This document shows positions 25,863 to 34,696 of a DNA stretch of 64,000 bases, in pieces (the first letter of the stretch is position 1; each line of letters begins with the position of its first letter). The DNA is taken from contig NZ_FOQD01000014.1 in assembly GCF_900113665.1 (NCBI RefSeq), forward strand, positions 158,188-222,187. Direction: 5' to 3'. The DNA is from Planctomicrobium piriforme (GTDB lineage: Bacteria > Planctomycetota > Planctomycetia > Planctomycetales > Planctomycetaceae). Made by a program: the position numbers and the translations under genes. The notes below the pieces were generated by a model. It was not told the origin of the DNA and searched no databases. It was given only the letters and a program-made list of their open reading frames with translations.

Positions 25863-27248
25863 TTAGCTGAAAATCTCTTTTACGACGTTGCCGGCCACAT
25901 CAGTCAGTCGGAATTCGCGTCCGGCGTACGGGTAGGTCAGCAATTCGTGGTCGAGGCCCATCAATGCCAGGAGCGTGGCATGGAGATCGGTCGTGTGCAT
26001 GCGGCCCTCGATGGCGTGCTGTCCGTATTCGTCCGTCGCGCCGTAGGAGAAGCCGGGCTTCACGCCGGCTCCGGCCATCCACATGGGATACCCGGTGATG
26101 TTGTGATCGCGGCCGTCGGGCCCTTGTGATGTCGGCAGCCGTCCGAATTCACTTCCGAAGAGCACCAGTGTCTCGTCGAGCAGTCCTCGCTGATGAAGAT
26201 CGGCCAGCAGCGCCGCCGTCGGCTGGTCGGTGGCGGCTGAGTTTCGAATCAGGCCCTGATGTAAATTATTATGTTGATCCCAGCCGGGATGGCAGACTTC
26301 GATAAAACGCACGCCTGCTTCGCACAAACGGCGTGCCATCAGACACTGCCGGGCAAAACTGCCGGCCGGCCCGGGCTTCACTCCGTAGGCTTCGCGGACA
26401 ACTTCAGGCTCTTGTGAGATGTCGAGCAGCTCAGGCACCTTGCCCTGCATCTTGAAGGCCAGTTCGTAGGATTGAATGACTCCGTCGAGTTCGTCGGGGG
26501 CATTGGGTTGGCGGCCCAGGTCACGGTTCAGCGATTGAATCAAGTCGATCTGCTTTCTCTGTAATGCGAACGGGGCGCTCGCCTGCAGGTTGGGCAGATA
26601 GCCGGTATCGTTGATTCTCGTTCCTTGAAAATGTGCCGGGAGAAACGCGCTGCCGTAGTTCACTGCACCACCAAAATTTGGCGGCGGATTGATCGTGATA
26701 TAACCCGGTAGATCCTGGTTCTCGGTTCCCAGCCCATACATCATCCAGGCGCCCATCGACGGCCGGGTAAGTGACGCCAATGCGGTTCCAGTGTGCAGTT
26801 GAATCACCGCCTGGGGATGTGCAGGCGTGTCAGTATGCAGACCCCGCAGAAAGCACAACTTGTCGACGTGCTGAGCGACGTGGGGATACAGTTCGGAAAC
26901 CCAGGTGCCCGTCTCGCCGTACTGGCTGAACTTGAATTTCGATGCGGTCAGCGTGCCGCCGCCGGGGCCGACTTTGCCGTCGTTTGCCTGGAGCTGGGGC
27001 TTGTATTCCCAGGTGTCCATCTGCGAAGTGGCGCCCTGCATGAACAGGAAAATCACTCGCTTGGCTCGCGGCGTGAAATGTGGTTTTTTCGGAGCCAGCG
27101 GGGCAATTTCGCTGGCGCGAGCGGTTTTCGGGAGTTGTTGTCCCAGCATGCCAGCGAGTGCGACATAGCCGAAGCCGGCACTCGCCGATTTCAGCGCCGC
27201 GCGCCGCGTCATCCCGGAATCGAAAAGATCAGGGTGCGGGAATTGCAT
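25863..27248 (-). CDS. DUF1501 protein with Tat signal
   Basis: 461 residues. The N-terminus has a twin-arginine leader (MTRRAALKSASAGFGYVALAG). The DUF1501 fold, related to alkaline phosphatase/sulfatase, shows in RVIFLFMQGATSQMDTWEYKP, LRGLHTDTPAHPQAVIQLHTG, FARQCLMARRLCEAGVRFIEV, HPGWDQHNNL, LFGSEFGRLPTSQGPDGRDHN and HTTDLHATLLALMGLDH. The start at 27248 has AAAGGA about 8 bases upstream. The gene follows the DUF1549/DUF1553 gene by 85 bp, the standard planctomycete pairing of unknown biochemical role. Confidence 0.92.
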   Translation of the reverse strand: MQFPHPDLFDSGMTRRAALKSASAGFGYVALAGMLGQQLPKTARASEIAPLAPKKPHFTPRAKRVIFLFMQGATSQMDTWEYKPQLQANDGKVGPGGGTLTASKFKFSQYGETGTWVSELYPHVAQHVDKLCFLRGLHTDTPAHPQAVIQLHTGTALASLTRPSMGAWMMYGLGTENQDLPGYITINPPPNFGGAVNYGSAFLPAHFQGTRINDTGYLPNLQASAPFALQRKQIDLIQSLNRDLGRQPNAPDELDGVIQSYELAFKMQGKVPELLDISQEPEVVREAYGVKPGPAGSFARQCLMARRLCEAGVRFIEVCHPGWDQHNNLHQGLIRNSAATDQPTAALLADLHQRGLLDETLVLFGSEFGRLPTSQGPDGRDHNITGYPMWMAGAGVKPGFSYGATDEYGQHAIEGRMHTTDLHATLLALMGLDHELLTYPYAGREFRLTDVAGNVVKEIFS

Positions 27249-27333
27249 GGAAACATCCTTTGGGCGAAGCAAAGACACGTCTTATTTGTTGATAAAGCGG
27301 CGCTGCTGAAATTTTGCGGTGATCGCAGTCGAA

Positions 27334-29997
27334 TTAACGCACATATCGGAACTCGGCCGAGCCAAAAAGGGCCTGGCAGAAGCTCATCCAGGCTGCGGTT
27401 CGAGAGTCGGCGACGGCAATCACCTCTTCTTGAATCGGAGCATCTGTCTGATCAGCTTCATCGGGGTTCGCATTGGCGCCGGCTCCGGTCCCCGCTGCGG
27501 CTTCAGCGGTACTTTCGTCAGCGGCAGACTGGGCCAGCATGGTCTCGTCCGCTGTGCTTTGGGCGAGGAGTTCGAACTCCTCGGCAGCGGCGGCAAACTC
27601 CGTGATGTAGGCCTGCACTCGTACGGTTTCGGGTTCGGCGGCGGATCTGCCGAGGATCGTCTGATAGGCGGCCTCAACCCGTTCCGCGTCGCTCAGGTGT
27701 TCTTGTTTGAGAAGCGTTTCTGCCAGTTGCAACGAACTGCGACGGACCATCGCATTATTCAAAAGATAGAGGGCCTGCGGCGCGACGGTCGTGACGTCTC
27801 GCGAGCCGGTCACCATCCCCTGCTCGGCAAAATCGAACACTTCGAGCGAGGCGGGCACGAGACCTCGCAGCAACGGCAGATAGACGCTGCGATGATGGTT
27901 GGCGGCGACCATTTCCGCCAGTTGGCGTGCTTCGGGGCCATTGTTTCGCAGTTCCCGCACCTGCATCTCTTGCGCAGGCGAACCCTGCGGCCTCGCGGCG
28001 TCCAGCGAGTTGGCGCTGGCGAGCATTGAATCGCGAATCTCTTCCGCCGTCAGCCTGCGAGGAGAGTGCCGCCAGACCAGCCGATTGGCCGGGTCCACGT
28101 TCGCGGCGACCGACGAGTTTTCTGAACTCAACTGATAGGCCCGGGAGAGCATGATGTCGCGGACTAAACGCTTGACGGACCAGCCCTGCTCCACGAATCG
28201 TGCCGCCAGATGGTCGAGCAGTTCGGGATGCGTCGGAACGTCGCCGTTGATGCCGAAGTTATCGACGGTCGACACCAGTCCCCGCGAAAAGAGATGGCTC
28301 CAGATGCGATTGACCATCACGCGCGAGGTCATTGGATTCTGAGGACTGGTGAGCCATTGAGCCAATTCCAAACGGCCGCTGGATGAGGCACTGATGGCGG
28401 GAGTCTCTTCGACGGTCAGCAGCTCCAGAAAACCGCGCGGGACGACAGGGCCCATCAGTTCTGCTTCGCCGCGAAGCCGAATCTCGGTATCGCGGATCAC
28501 TTTTGCATCTCGTACGCCGTAGGCGACCGGTCCCTGAACCGCGGGATCGGAAAGCGCCGCGAGTTCCGCCTGAAGACGGTTCATCTTCTGTCTGGCGACA
28601 TTCCGCTTCGGTCTTCCGTTCGGAGCTTTCTCATTCCCTTCCGGGCTGTCACGCAGGGCCTGAAACTCTTGCCGCGCGGCTGCCAGCTTGGTCTTGAGTT
28701 CTTCGATTTTCTCTGGAGGAGCGGAGTTTCGAACGGACTCGTCACCCACCTGCAACAGCAGCGATGTGTCGTAGTAGTCCAGACCTCCACCCCCCATTTT
28801 GTTTCGCACGCCTGCGCACAGATCCGAGCTTTCGAAGATGCCGGCGAGCGCGTAGTACTCGGCGGTGGAAATCGGATCAAACTTGTGGTCGTGGCAACGG
28901 GCGCAACTGACAGTCAACGCCAGCACAGAACGGCTGACGGAGTCGATCTGCTCATCAACGTTGTCCATGATGAAACGGACCTTGAAACGCTGATTGACGT
29001 CTTTCACCCCGAGCGCCAGAAAGCCGGTGGCGATCAACTGCTCGTCCCGCTGCTGCTGGTCGACCGCAGGCAGCAGGTCTCCGGCAATCTGCTCACGCAG
29101 AAACTGGTCGTATGGTTTGTCCTTCTGAAAGGCATCGATCACATAATCGCGGTATCGCCAGGCGTGAGGGTACGGGACATTGCGGGAGGAACCAGTGGAT
29201 TCCCCGTAACGTGCGACATCCAGCCAGTGCCGACCCCAGTGTTCGCCAAAGGCAGGCGACGCCAGCAGACGGTCGATCACTTTCGCGAACGCCTGCTCGG
29301 AATCGTCGCTCAGGAATGCCGCGACTTCTTCGGTTGTCGGTGGAAGACCCGTAAGGTCGAAGCTCGCCCGGCGAATGAGCGTCCGTTTGTCCGCGCTCGC
29401 AACGGGCTTCAGGTTCTCTGCTTCAAGTTTTGCGAGGAGATAACGGTCGAGATCAGCGAGCGGCCAGGCAGACTCTTTTACCTCAGGCGGAACAGACTTC
29501 TGCAACGGTTGCCAGGCCCAATGCTCGGCGATCAGTTCGGCATATTCTGGTTTAGGACCGACGAGATCGGATGGAATTTCCAGTGCCGGCCAGGCTGCTC
29601 CGTCAGCGATCCATTTGGTGAGGTCGCCAATCTGCTCGGGCGTGAGCTGTTTGCCCGGCGGCATTTTGGGACTGCCAGCTTCGTGCTTGACGGCGCTCAA
29701 CAGCAGACTGTCATCCGGCGCGCCGGGAACAATCGCTGCTCCCTGGTCTCCCCCCGAGAGCAGGCCATTGCGGTCATCAACCCGCAGTCCCCCTCTCGCG
29801 TTCGTGTTGGCGGAATGGCAGGTGTAGCAGTTCTCGACCAGCAGCGGTCGAATCTTCTTTTCGAAGAACTCGATCGCTTCAGGATTCATCGCCGCGTTCG
29901 GAGCGGAAGGCAATGCCGTCGGAGCCTCCGCCGCGAGCGCGAGGCCTGCTCCGAAAACGATGCCCAGTCCCGTTGCGAAAGGAAAAATGCGTCGCAT
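27334..29997 (-). CDS. PSCyt1-DUF1549-DUF1553 protein
   Basis: 887 residues: a signal peptide (RIFPFATGLGIVFGAGLALAAEA); the planctomycete cytochrome c-like domain with ENCYTCHSANTNARGGLRVD and SPKMPPGKQLTPEQ (about 60-130); DUF1549 (LDRYLLAKLEAENLKPV, LIRRASFDLTGLPPT, YGESTGSSRNVPYPHAWRYR, VSCARCHDHKFDPIS); and DUF1553 (LAQWLTSPQNPMTSRVMVNR, GINGDVPTHPELLDHLA, LSRAYQLSS). It probably passes electrons in the periplasm, and the partner is the DUF1501 protein downstream. Near the C-terminus (about residues 806-863) a low-complexity Ala/Glu/Asp/Thr insert with repeated AQSxADE interrupts the last helix before FCQALFGSAEFRYVR. Confidence 0.92.
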   Translation of the reverse strand: MRRIFPFATGLGIVFGAGLALAAEAPTALPSAPNAAMNPEAIEFFEKKIRPLLVENCYTCHSANTNARGGLRVDDRNGLLSGGDQGAAIVPGAPDDSLLLSAVKHEAGSPKMPPGKQLTPEQIGDLTKWIADGAAWPALEIPSDLVGPKPEYAELIAEHWAWQPLQKSVPPEVKESAWPLADLDRYLLAKLEAENLKPVASADKRTLIRRASFDLTGLPPTTEEVAAFLSDDSEQAFAKVIDRLLASPAFGEHWGRHWLDVARYGESTGSSRNVPYPHAWRYRDYVIDAFQKDKPYDQFLREQIAGDLLPAVDQQQRDEQLIATGFLALGVKDVNQRFKVRFIMDNVDEQIDSVSRSVLALTVSCARCHDHKFDPISTAEYYALAGIFESSDLCAGVRNKMGGGGLDYYDTSLLLQVGDESVRNSAPPEKIEELKTKLAAARQEFQALRDSPEGNEKAPNGRPKRNVARQKMNRLQAELAALSDPAVQGPVAYGVRDAKVIRDTEIRLRGEAELMGPVVPRGFLELLTVEETPAISASSSGRLELAQWLTSPQNPMTSRVMVNRIWSHLFSRGLVSTVDNFGINGDVPTHPELLDHLAARFVEQGWSVKRLVRDIMLSRAYQLSSENSSVAANVDPANRLVWRHSPRRLTAEEIRDSMLASANSLDAARPQGSPAQEMQVRELRNNGPEARQLAEMVAANHHRSVYLPLLRGLVPASLEVFDFAEQGMVTGSRDVTTVAPQALYLLNNAMVRRSSLQLAETLLKQEHLSDAERVEAAYQTILGRSAAEPETVRVQAYITEFAAAAEEFELLAQSTADETMLAQSAADESTAEAAAGTGAGANANPDEADQTDAPIQEEVIAVADSRTAAWMSFCQALFGSAEFRYVR

Positions 29998-30026
29998 GCC
30001 AATCACTCTTTCAAAGGACAGTAGTT

Positions 30027-30133
30027 CCAAGTCGTCAGTTTTCAGTTGTCAGTTTGAAACACCTGAAATGATCGCGACATGAGTTTTCTCAGGTGACTTG
30101 GTCTGAACTGAACACTGACGACTGAAAACTTGG
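30027..30133. repeat. Imperfect inverted repeat (TCAGTTTTCAGT words)
   Basis: Arms of 28 bp at 30027-30054 (CCAAGTCGTCAGTTTTCAG...) and 30106-30133 are imperfectly complementary, with an inner stem ACCTGAAA/TTCTCAGGT. It lies between the sulfatase and DUF1553 genes and could fold as RNA. Confidence 0.6.
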
Positions 30134-30157
30134 TACTACTGGAAGACAATCCAATTC

Positions 30158-30184
30158 GTGTGCGGCGCTTTATTCGCCGCACAC
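30158..30184. other. GC-rich stem-loop
   Basis: A perfect 10 bp stem GTGTGCGGCG/CGCCGCACAC with a 7-base CTTTATT loop, 55 bp after the sulfatase stop on the minus strand. No U-run follows on either strand, so it may stabilise or process an mRNA rather than terminate it. Confidence 0.55.
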
Positions 30185-30238
30185 GCCGGTTCCAACACTT
30201 GAGCGCTGTTCCCACTCAGACGATCAGCAAACAAACGA

Positions 30239-31621
30239 TCACAAGGCGGCAGCCGCTTTGGCTTTCCCTTTACCTTTTCCCTTATTCTTCGCCTTGTTGG
30301 GGTTTTCTTTCGGGAAGCTGGCGGGGGCCTGTTCGGAGTTCCAGCTGTCGTAAAGATGCTGCAGTTCCTTCACCTTCGAGGGCTCCTGAGCCGCCAGATT
30401 GGTGGCTTCGCTGAGATCGCTGGCGAGGTTATAAAGTTCCGGCTCGCCGCTGCCGCCGTTGCCGACGACCAGCTTCCAGTCGCCGTGACGGACCGCCCAT
30501 TGATTGCCGAATCGCCAGAACAGGGTCTCGTGCGGGCCGGGGCCGGCAGGATTCTTCAGGTACGGCAACAAGTCGACGCCATCGAGATGCCAGGCGGGAT
30601 CAACCGTGCCGCCGGCTGCGGCCAGAATCGTCGGCAACACATCGAGCTGGATGATCGGCTTGTCATACACCAGGCCAGCGGGAACGTGGCCTTTCCACTG
30701 CAGGCAGAACGGGACTCGTACGCCCCCTTCCCAGGTGGTCGCCTTGAAGCCTCGCAACGGCAGATTATTGGATGTGGTCTGTGCTGTGGGTCCGCCGTTG
30801 TCTGCGTGAAAGACAATCAGCGTGTCATTTTCCTGATTCAGTTCCTGAATCTTCTTCAGTACCTTGCCGACGGCCGCGTCTTTGGCTGCCATCATGGCCG
30901 CGAACGTGCGGCGCTTTTCGTCTTCGATGTTTTTGAATTGATCAAGGTACTTCTGCGGCGCCTGTAGGGGGCCGTGCTGCGCATTGAAGGGCAAGTACAA
31001 AAACCAGGGTTCGGCTTTGTGTGCTTCGAGCCAGTCGACTGCCCGTTCGCCGTAAGCGTCGGTCGTGTAGAAGTCGTCATCTGCAACTTTTTGCACTTCA
31101 CGGGAGACGCGCGTATCCACGAATTGCGTGGGATGGTAGTACGGCGTGTTCCCCAGCGTTCCGTAGAACTCATCGAAACCGCGATTGAACGGACGGAACT
31201 GCTCCTGGCTTCCAAGATGCCATTTGCCGATCGCGCAGGTGGAATAACCGAGCGGTTTCAGTCGCTCCGCGATCGTCTTCTCTTCCAGCTTCAGTCCGCT
31301 TTGTCCGGCGGTGCTGTTGAACTCGTGACCAAACCGGGTCTGATATCTGCCGCTCATGAGACCCGCGCGAGTAGGGCTGCAGTACGGGCCAGAAACGTAG
31401 CCTTGTGTGAATCGCACGCCGTTGGCGGCAATGGAATCGATATTGGGCGTCGGAATGTCTTTGGTTCCTTGAAATCCATACTCCGCCCACCCGACATCGT
31501 CGGTCAGGATCACCAGGAAGTTGGGTTTCCGCTCGGCAGCCAGCAACTGCGACGACGGAAGGGCAAATAAGGCGACGGCACAACTCCAGAGCAGCGGAAG
31601 ACATTCACTTCGACGTTTCAC
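30239..31621 (-). CDS. Secreted arylsulfatase (CSPTR active-site motif)
   Basis: 460 residues from GTG 31621, chosen because AAAGGA lies 9 bases upstream; an ATG at 31672 adds 17 residues. Signal peptide LLWSCAVALFALPSSQLLAAE. Sulfatase blocks: NFLVILTDDVGWAEYGFQG, PYCSPTRAGLMSGRYQTRFG with the formylglycine Cys, AIGKWHLGSQEQFRP, HADNGGP, and LRGFKATTWEGGVRVPFCLQW. The tail after residue 440 is Lys/Gly/Ala-rich (KNKGKGKGKAKAAAAL). It is expected to desulfate a polysaccharide or glycan outside the cytoplasmic membrane. It lies in a same-strand run with DUF1559, lipoprotein, DUF1553 and DUF1501 genes. Confidence 0.93.
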   Translation of the reverse strand: MKRRSECLPLLWSCAVALFALPSSQLLAAERKPNFLVILTDDVGWAEYGFQGTKDIPTPNIDSIAANGVRFTQGYVSGPYCSPTRAGLMSGRYQTRFGHEFNSTAGQSGLKLEEKTIAERLKPLGYSTCAIGKWHLGSQEQFRPFNRGFDEFYGTLGNTPYYHPTQFVDTRVSREVQKVADDDFYTTDAYGERAVDWLEAHKAEPWFLYLPFNAQHGPLQAPQKYLDQFKNIEDEKRRTFAAMMAAKDAAVGKVLKKIQELNQENDTLIVFHADNGGPTAQTTSNNLPLRGFKATTWEGGVRVPFCLQWKGHVPAGLVYDKPIIQLDVLPTILAAAGGTVDPAWHLDGVDLLPYLKNPAGPGPHETLFWRFGNQWAVRHGDWKLVVGNGGSGEPELYNLASDLSEATNLAAQEPSKVKELQHLYDSWNSEQAPASFPKENPNKAKNKGKGKGKAKAAAAL

Positions 31622-31696
31622 AATTCGATTCCTTTGAAGTTGACGATTCAATTCTTGGTCTGGTTTCAGCACTGAATGACAGAGGCACTGTGCGGG

Positions 31697-32125
31697 TTAC
31701 TGGCTGGTCAATTGAAAGTCGATCTGGTTCATGCCCCCTTTGACCTCCGCCTTGAGAGCCCCGTCGGCGCGGTATTTCTTGGGAATCGGCACGAACTCGG
31801 TGTTCACCTGGGCGCCGGTTTCTTTCAAATCCTGGAGTTCGCGTTTGCTCATCTTCTCAGTCAGGATCTGAACCTCGTGCTCTGCGAGAACGGCGCCGCG
31901 GCGATCACGACTGATCACCAGCGAGTATTTGCCTGTCGCATCAGTCGCCCCGAAGGACGGAACCCGGGGATTCACATTCTGCGGAACGAAGATCACGACG
32001 GCATAGGGGACCGGCTTGCCGTCGAGCGTGACCACTCCTTCGACGTCACCGAGTTTCGGACCCCGGCCGCAACCAACAATCAACAACGCGGCGGCAATCC
32101 CGGCGATCAAAGTTGTGCGACTCAT
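31697..32125 (-). CDS. Lipoprotein with carboxypeptidase-regulatory-like (Ig-like) domain
   Basis: 142 residues. Lipoprotein signal LIAGIAAALLIVGCGRGP (lipobox IVGC), then a beta-sandwich typical of transthyretin/carboxypeptidase regulatory-like domains: GDVEGVVTLDGKPVPYAVVI, FGATDATGKYSLV, GAVLAEHEVQILTE, and IPKKYRADGALKAEVKGG. In planctomycetes these lipoproteins regularly follow DUF1559 genes, as here. The start at 32125 has AGGTGG 6 bases upstream. Confidence 0.85.
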   Translation of the reverse strand: MSRTTLIAGIAAALLIVGCGRGPKLGDVEGVVTLDGKPVPYAVVIFVPQNVNPRVPSFGATDATGKYSLVISRDRRGAVLAEHEVQILTEKMSKRELQDLKETGAQVNTEFVPIPKKYRADGALKAEVKGGMNQIDFQLTSQ

Positions 32126-32231
32126 GGCAAACCACCTGACTTCATTCGTATTCAGTGTTCCGCTGGCGATCATTGTGGTTTTCCTCACATGAAAACCGTC
32201 GATTCACCTGCATCCGGTAACGCAGACTTCT

Positions 32232-33254
32232 CTAGAACTCACCCAGCGACTGACCATCAGCGATGGCCGAGAGCCGCTGGTAGGTGCCCATCTTGTCGAA
32301 CTTTTCCGGCGTGTTGAAACCAGTGGAAGTGTTGTCGATGGTATCACTGATGAACCGCACGCTGCCGTCACCCAGCAGAAACTGCGCTCCGCCAGTGTGC
32401 ATACTGCTGAAGGCCCGCCAGAACTTGATCGTCGCAGTGGGATCGAGAGGCGGGTTCGGGTTGAGATAAGTCACCCGCAGATGATGAAACGGACCGGGCT
32501 GGTACTGGGCCACGTTCTCGCAATCAGCACCGCCGCCGTTTGCGACTGATCCGTAAAGCAGATTGTTGAGCGTCAGCGACGCGTTGGTTTCTCCGACGAC
32601 GATTGTGTTTGACAGTCCGTCGGTCATATTGCGAAAGGCTTTGGCGACGTTCACGCCAAAGGGGCCTGTGACGCGGGGGCTCTGAAAGCCAGGAAGAGTC
32701 TGATCGCAGGCTTCCGCCTGATAGGGACCGAGCACTGCGACATAGCTGCTGGTCGCAACCGCCGGCACATTGCCGTTTCCGGTCCCCGGCGGGTTGCCCG
32801 GATTATTGTTGCCGCTGGGGCGAGTCGGGTCTTTGATATCTGACGGGCAGGAGAACACCGTCAGCACTGTTTCTCCGGCAGCACTGTTCGCCAGTTCGAT
32901 GGCCGTTTTCTTCCCATGCGGGTGGTAGCGGAAGTCGAACTTGTTGTAGAGCGCGGTTTGTTCGAGCTGCGGCAGGATCTGCGACGCCCAGCTCCAGCCG
33001 CCGTCCTGCGTCGCGGCATTCGTGGTTGTGGCGGTATCAATGTAGCCGATCGGCAGCCGTTGAAACGTGTCGTGATAGTTGTGCAGAGCCAGACCGAACT
33101 GCTTGAGATTGTTTTTGCATTGCGAGCGCCGGGCGGCTTCACGGGCTTGCTGCACCGCAGGCAACAGCAGGGCGATCAGCACGGCGATGATGGCAATCAC
33201 CACCAGCAGTTCAATTAACGTGAAGGCTGTTCGATTTCGGATAACGATACGCAC
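32232..33254 (-). CDS. DUF1559 prepilin-like protein
   Basis: 340 residues from GTG 33254, which has GGGAG 8 bases upstream; the frame is open to 33542 and an ATG lies at 33284. The N-terminus is a type IV prepilin/pseudopilin leader, NRTAFTLIELLVVIAIIAVL, cleaved by prepilin peptidase before Phe. ALLLPAVQQAREAARRSQC follows, then the DUF1559 domain (NLKQFGLALHNYHDTFQRLP, DGLSNTIVVGETNA, FSSMHTGGAQFLLGDGSVRF). These H-X9-DG-type proteins are very numerous in planctomycetes and probably form surface fibres or secretion pseudopili. Confidence 0.93.
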   Translation of the reverse strand: MRIVIRNRTAFTLIELLVVIAIIAVLIALLLPAVQQAREAARRSQCKNNLKQFGLALHNYHDTFQRLPIGYIDTATTTNAATQDGGWSWASQILPQLEQTALYNKFDFRYHPHGKKTAIELANSAAGETVLTVFSCPSDIKDPTRPSGNNNPGNPPGTGNGNVPAVATSSYVAVLGPYQAEACDQTLPGFQSPRVTGPFGVNVAKAFRNMTDGLSNTIVVGETNASLTLNNLLYGSVANGGGADCENVAQYQPGPFHHLRVTYLNPNPPLDPTATIKFWRAFSSMHTGGAQFLLGDGSVRFISDTIDNTSTGFNTPEKFDKMGTYQRLSAIADGQSLGEF

Positions 33255-33787
33255 TTGAATGACTCCCAAGTTGAGTCCTGACATGGCATTCGGGATTCTC
33301 GTCTCATTCCACACCGCTCCTGGCGGGCGAACCGAAAAGGCAACCCGCAGTGCTCCCAGCCGACTTCGGCGCGCAGGGGGACGGAAAACTGAGGGGAGAT
33401 TTTGCGATTCGCCGGATGAGCAGCGTCGAAGGGCGCCGGTTATTGACGAGTTGTCAGCAACGGCACTGACGTTTCGACACGCGGGGTAAACCGCGTTGGA
33501 AGAGCGCCGAAGGACGAGTTGCCAGATGCATGCAGACCTCAACGGTCAGCGCGAATGCCTCCATCACATGGTCAGCACCGCAACTTGAAAAAAGAGCTCG
33601 GCTGTTGCCGTCGCATTTACTACCAATCTGGTCGTGTATTTATCGGCGGGTCGCTGAAGACTGTCAAGGCAATCTGGCAAAATCCTCAAAACAAGCAGAC
33701 AAACTCAGGGATTTCCCGGTCTCCAGAACCGACGTCGCTGATCCAGCGGCCACCTGAATTTTGATGCAGAGTCCGGCTGAGTGATGC
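33255..33787. other. Intergenic stretch between the DUF1559 gene and the GTPase/GAP1 operon
   Basis: About 530 bp. Short frames show no family features. It holds the 3' end region of the operon to the right and the promoter of the DUF1559 gene to the left; I see no strong hairpin with a T-run. Confidence 0.45.
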
Positions 33788-34696
33788 TTATTGCACTCGT
33801 CCATCTGCTCCGCCGCGGTCGACGAACTCTTCATCAGCCTCGGTCGGTTCGAGACGGTACTCAAACCCCGCCTCGACCACCGTGTCTCGCAAATAGCGAA
33901 ACGTATCGTAGGTGTCGGGACGGACAATGATGGCCAGATACACTTCTTCAGGGCGGAACTGCTTCAGTCGTGAGAGCAGCTTTCGCCGGGCATCAGGCCC
34001 TTCCTGAAGTTGCGTCCCGGTTGCCGGATTCGGGCTTGTTTCTATGGAACCCGCTCCATGTTTCAGGATGACAAACTCTTCGGTATTCAGTCCTAGTCGT
34101 TCTCCTGAGGCGCTGTAGCGATGCCACACGTATAGTCGGTCGTACTGAGCGATCAGAATGACCTGTTGCCTGAACCCCGGTGAGTGCAGGACCGTGGTTC
34201 GTAAGACCGTTTTTCTCGCATCGCGTTGATGTTGCAGTTCAGCCTGCAATGCTTGAACTTCCCGTTGCAGCTCATTGATTGTCCGCGAGGAAGCCTGCAA
34301 ATGAACAGCCGTCGCTCGACGCTGCTCTTGGAGTGAACGTCTCTGCTGTTCCAACTGGCGCAATTCCGCTTCAAGTTTGAGGCGTTTTGTGTGCTGGGCC
34401 GCGGTTTGATCCAGCAAGTCCTTCAGATTTTCCGGCGCCAGGAGTTTCAAAGTGCGCAGCTGATTCTGCTGCAATTCTTCCAGTCGGGTGCGATGCTCTT
34501 GAAGTTCGGTCAGGCGGCTCTGCAACTGACGGGCGACTGGATCATCGGATTGCTTTGCTTTGTCATGGGCGTCACCACTTAACTGGAGCAGGATGATGAC
34601 CAGAATGGCGATGAACACGACGCCGCCAAACGTGTTGCAGATCGTGTCCAGCAAGAGCTCCAGACTGTCCACGACTTGATGTTTTCGGCGGCTCAT
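33788..34696 (-). CDS. ExbD/MotB-like membrane coiled-coil protein (second of a pair)
   Basis: 302 residues. The N-terminus SRRKHQVVDSLELLLDTICN is followed by a single membrane span (TFGGVVFIAILVIILLQL, about 23-41), then a long coiled coil (about 50-170, rich in Gln/Glu/Leu/Arg heptads) and a C-terminal alpha/beta domain (QQVILIAQYDRLYVWHR, VYLAIIVRPDTYDTFRYLRD). The single N-terminal span with an acidic residue at its edge and a periplasmic C-terminal domain are as in ExbD, TolR or MotB, although the sequence is distant. Last gene of the nine-gene operon; its ATG overlaps the stop of the previous gene by 4 bp. Confidence 0.75.
   Translation of the reverse strand: MSRRKHQVVDSLELLLDTICNTFGGVVFIAILVIILLQLSGDAHDKAKQSDDPVARQLQSRLTELQEHRTRLEELQQNQLRTLKLLAPENLKDLLDQTAAQHTKRLKLEAELRQLEQQRRSLQEQRRATAVHLQASSRTINELQREVQALQAELQHQRDARKTVLRTTVLHSPGFRQQVILIAQYDRLYVWHRYSASGERLGLNTEEFVILKHGAGSIETSPNPATGTQLQEGPDARRKLLSRLKQFRPEEVYLAIIVRPDTYDTFRYLRDTVVEAGFEYRLEPTEADEEFVDRGGADGRVQ

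Noticed and set aside
28669..30024. A 451-residue plus-strand frame opposite the DUF1553 gene
   Set aside because: Antisense of conserved DUF1549/DUF1553 and cytochrome motifs; composition is typical of a GC-rich shadow frame.
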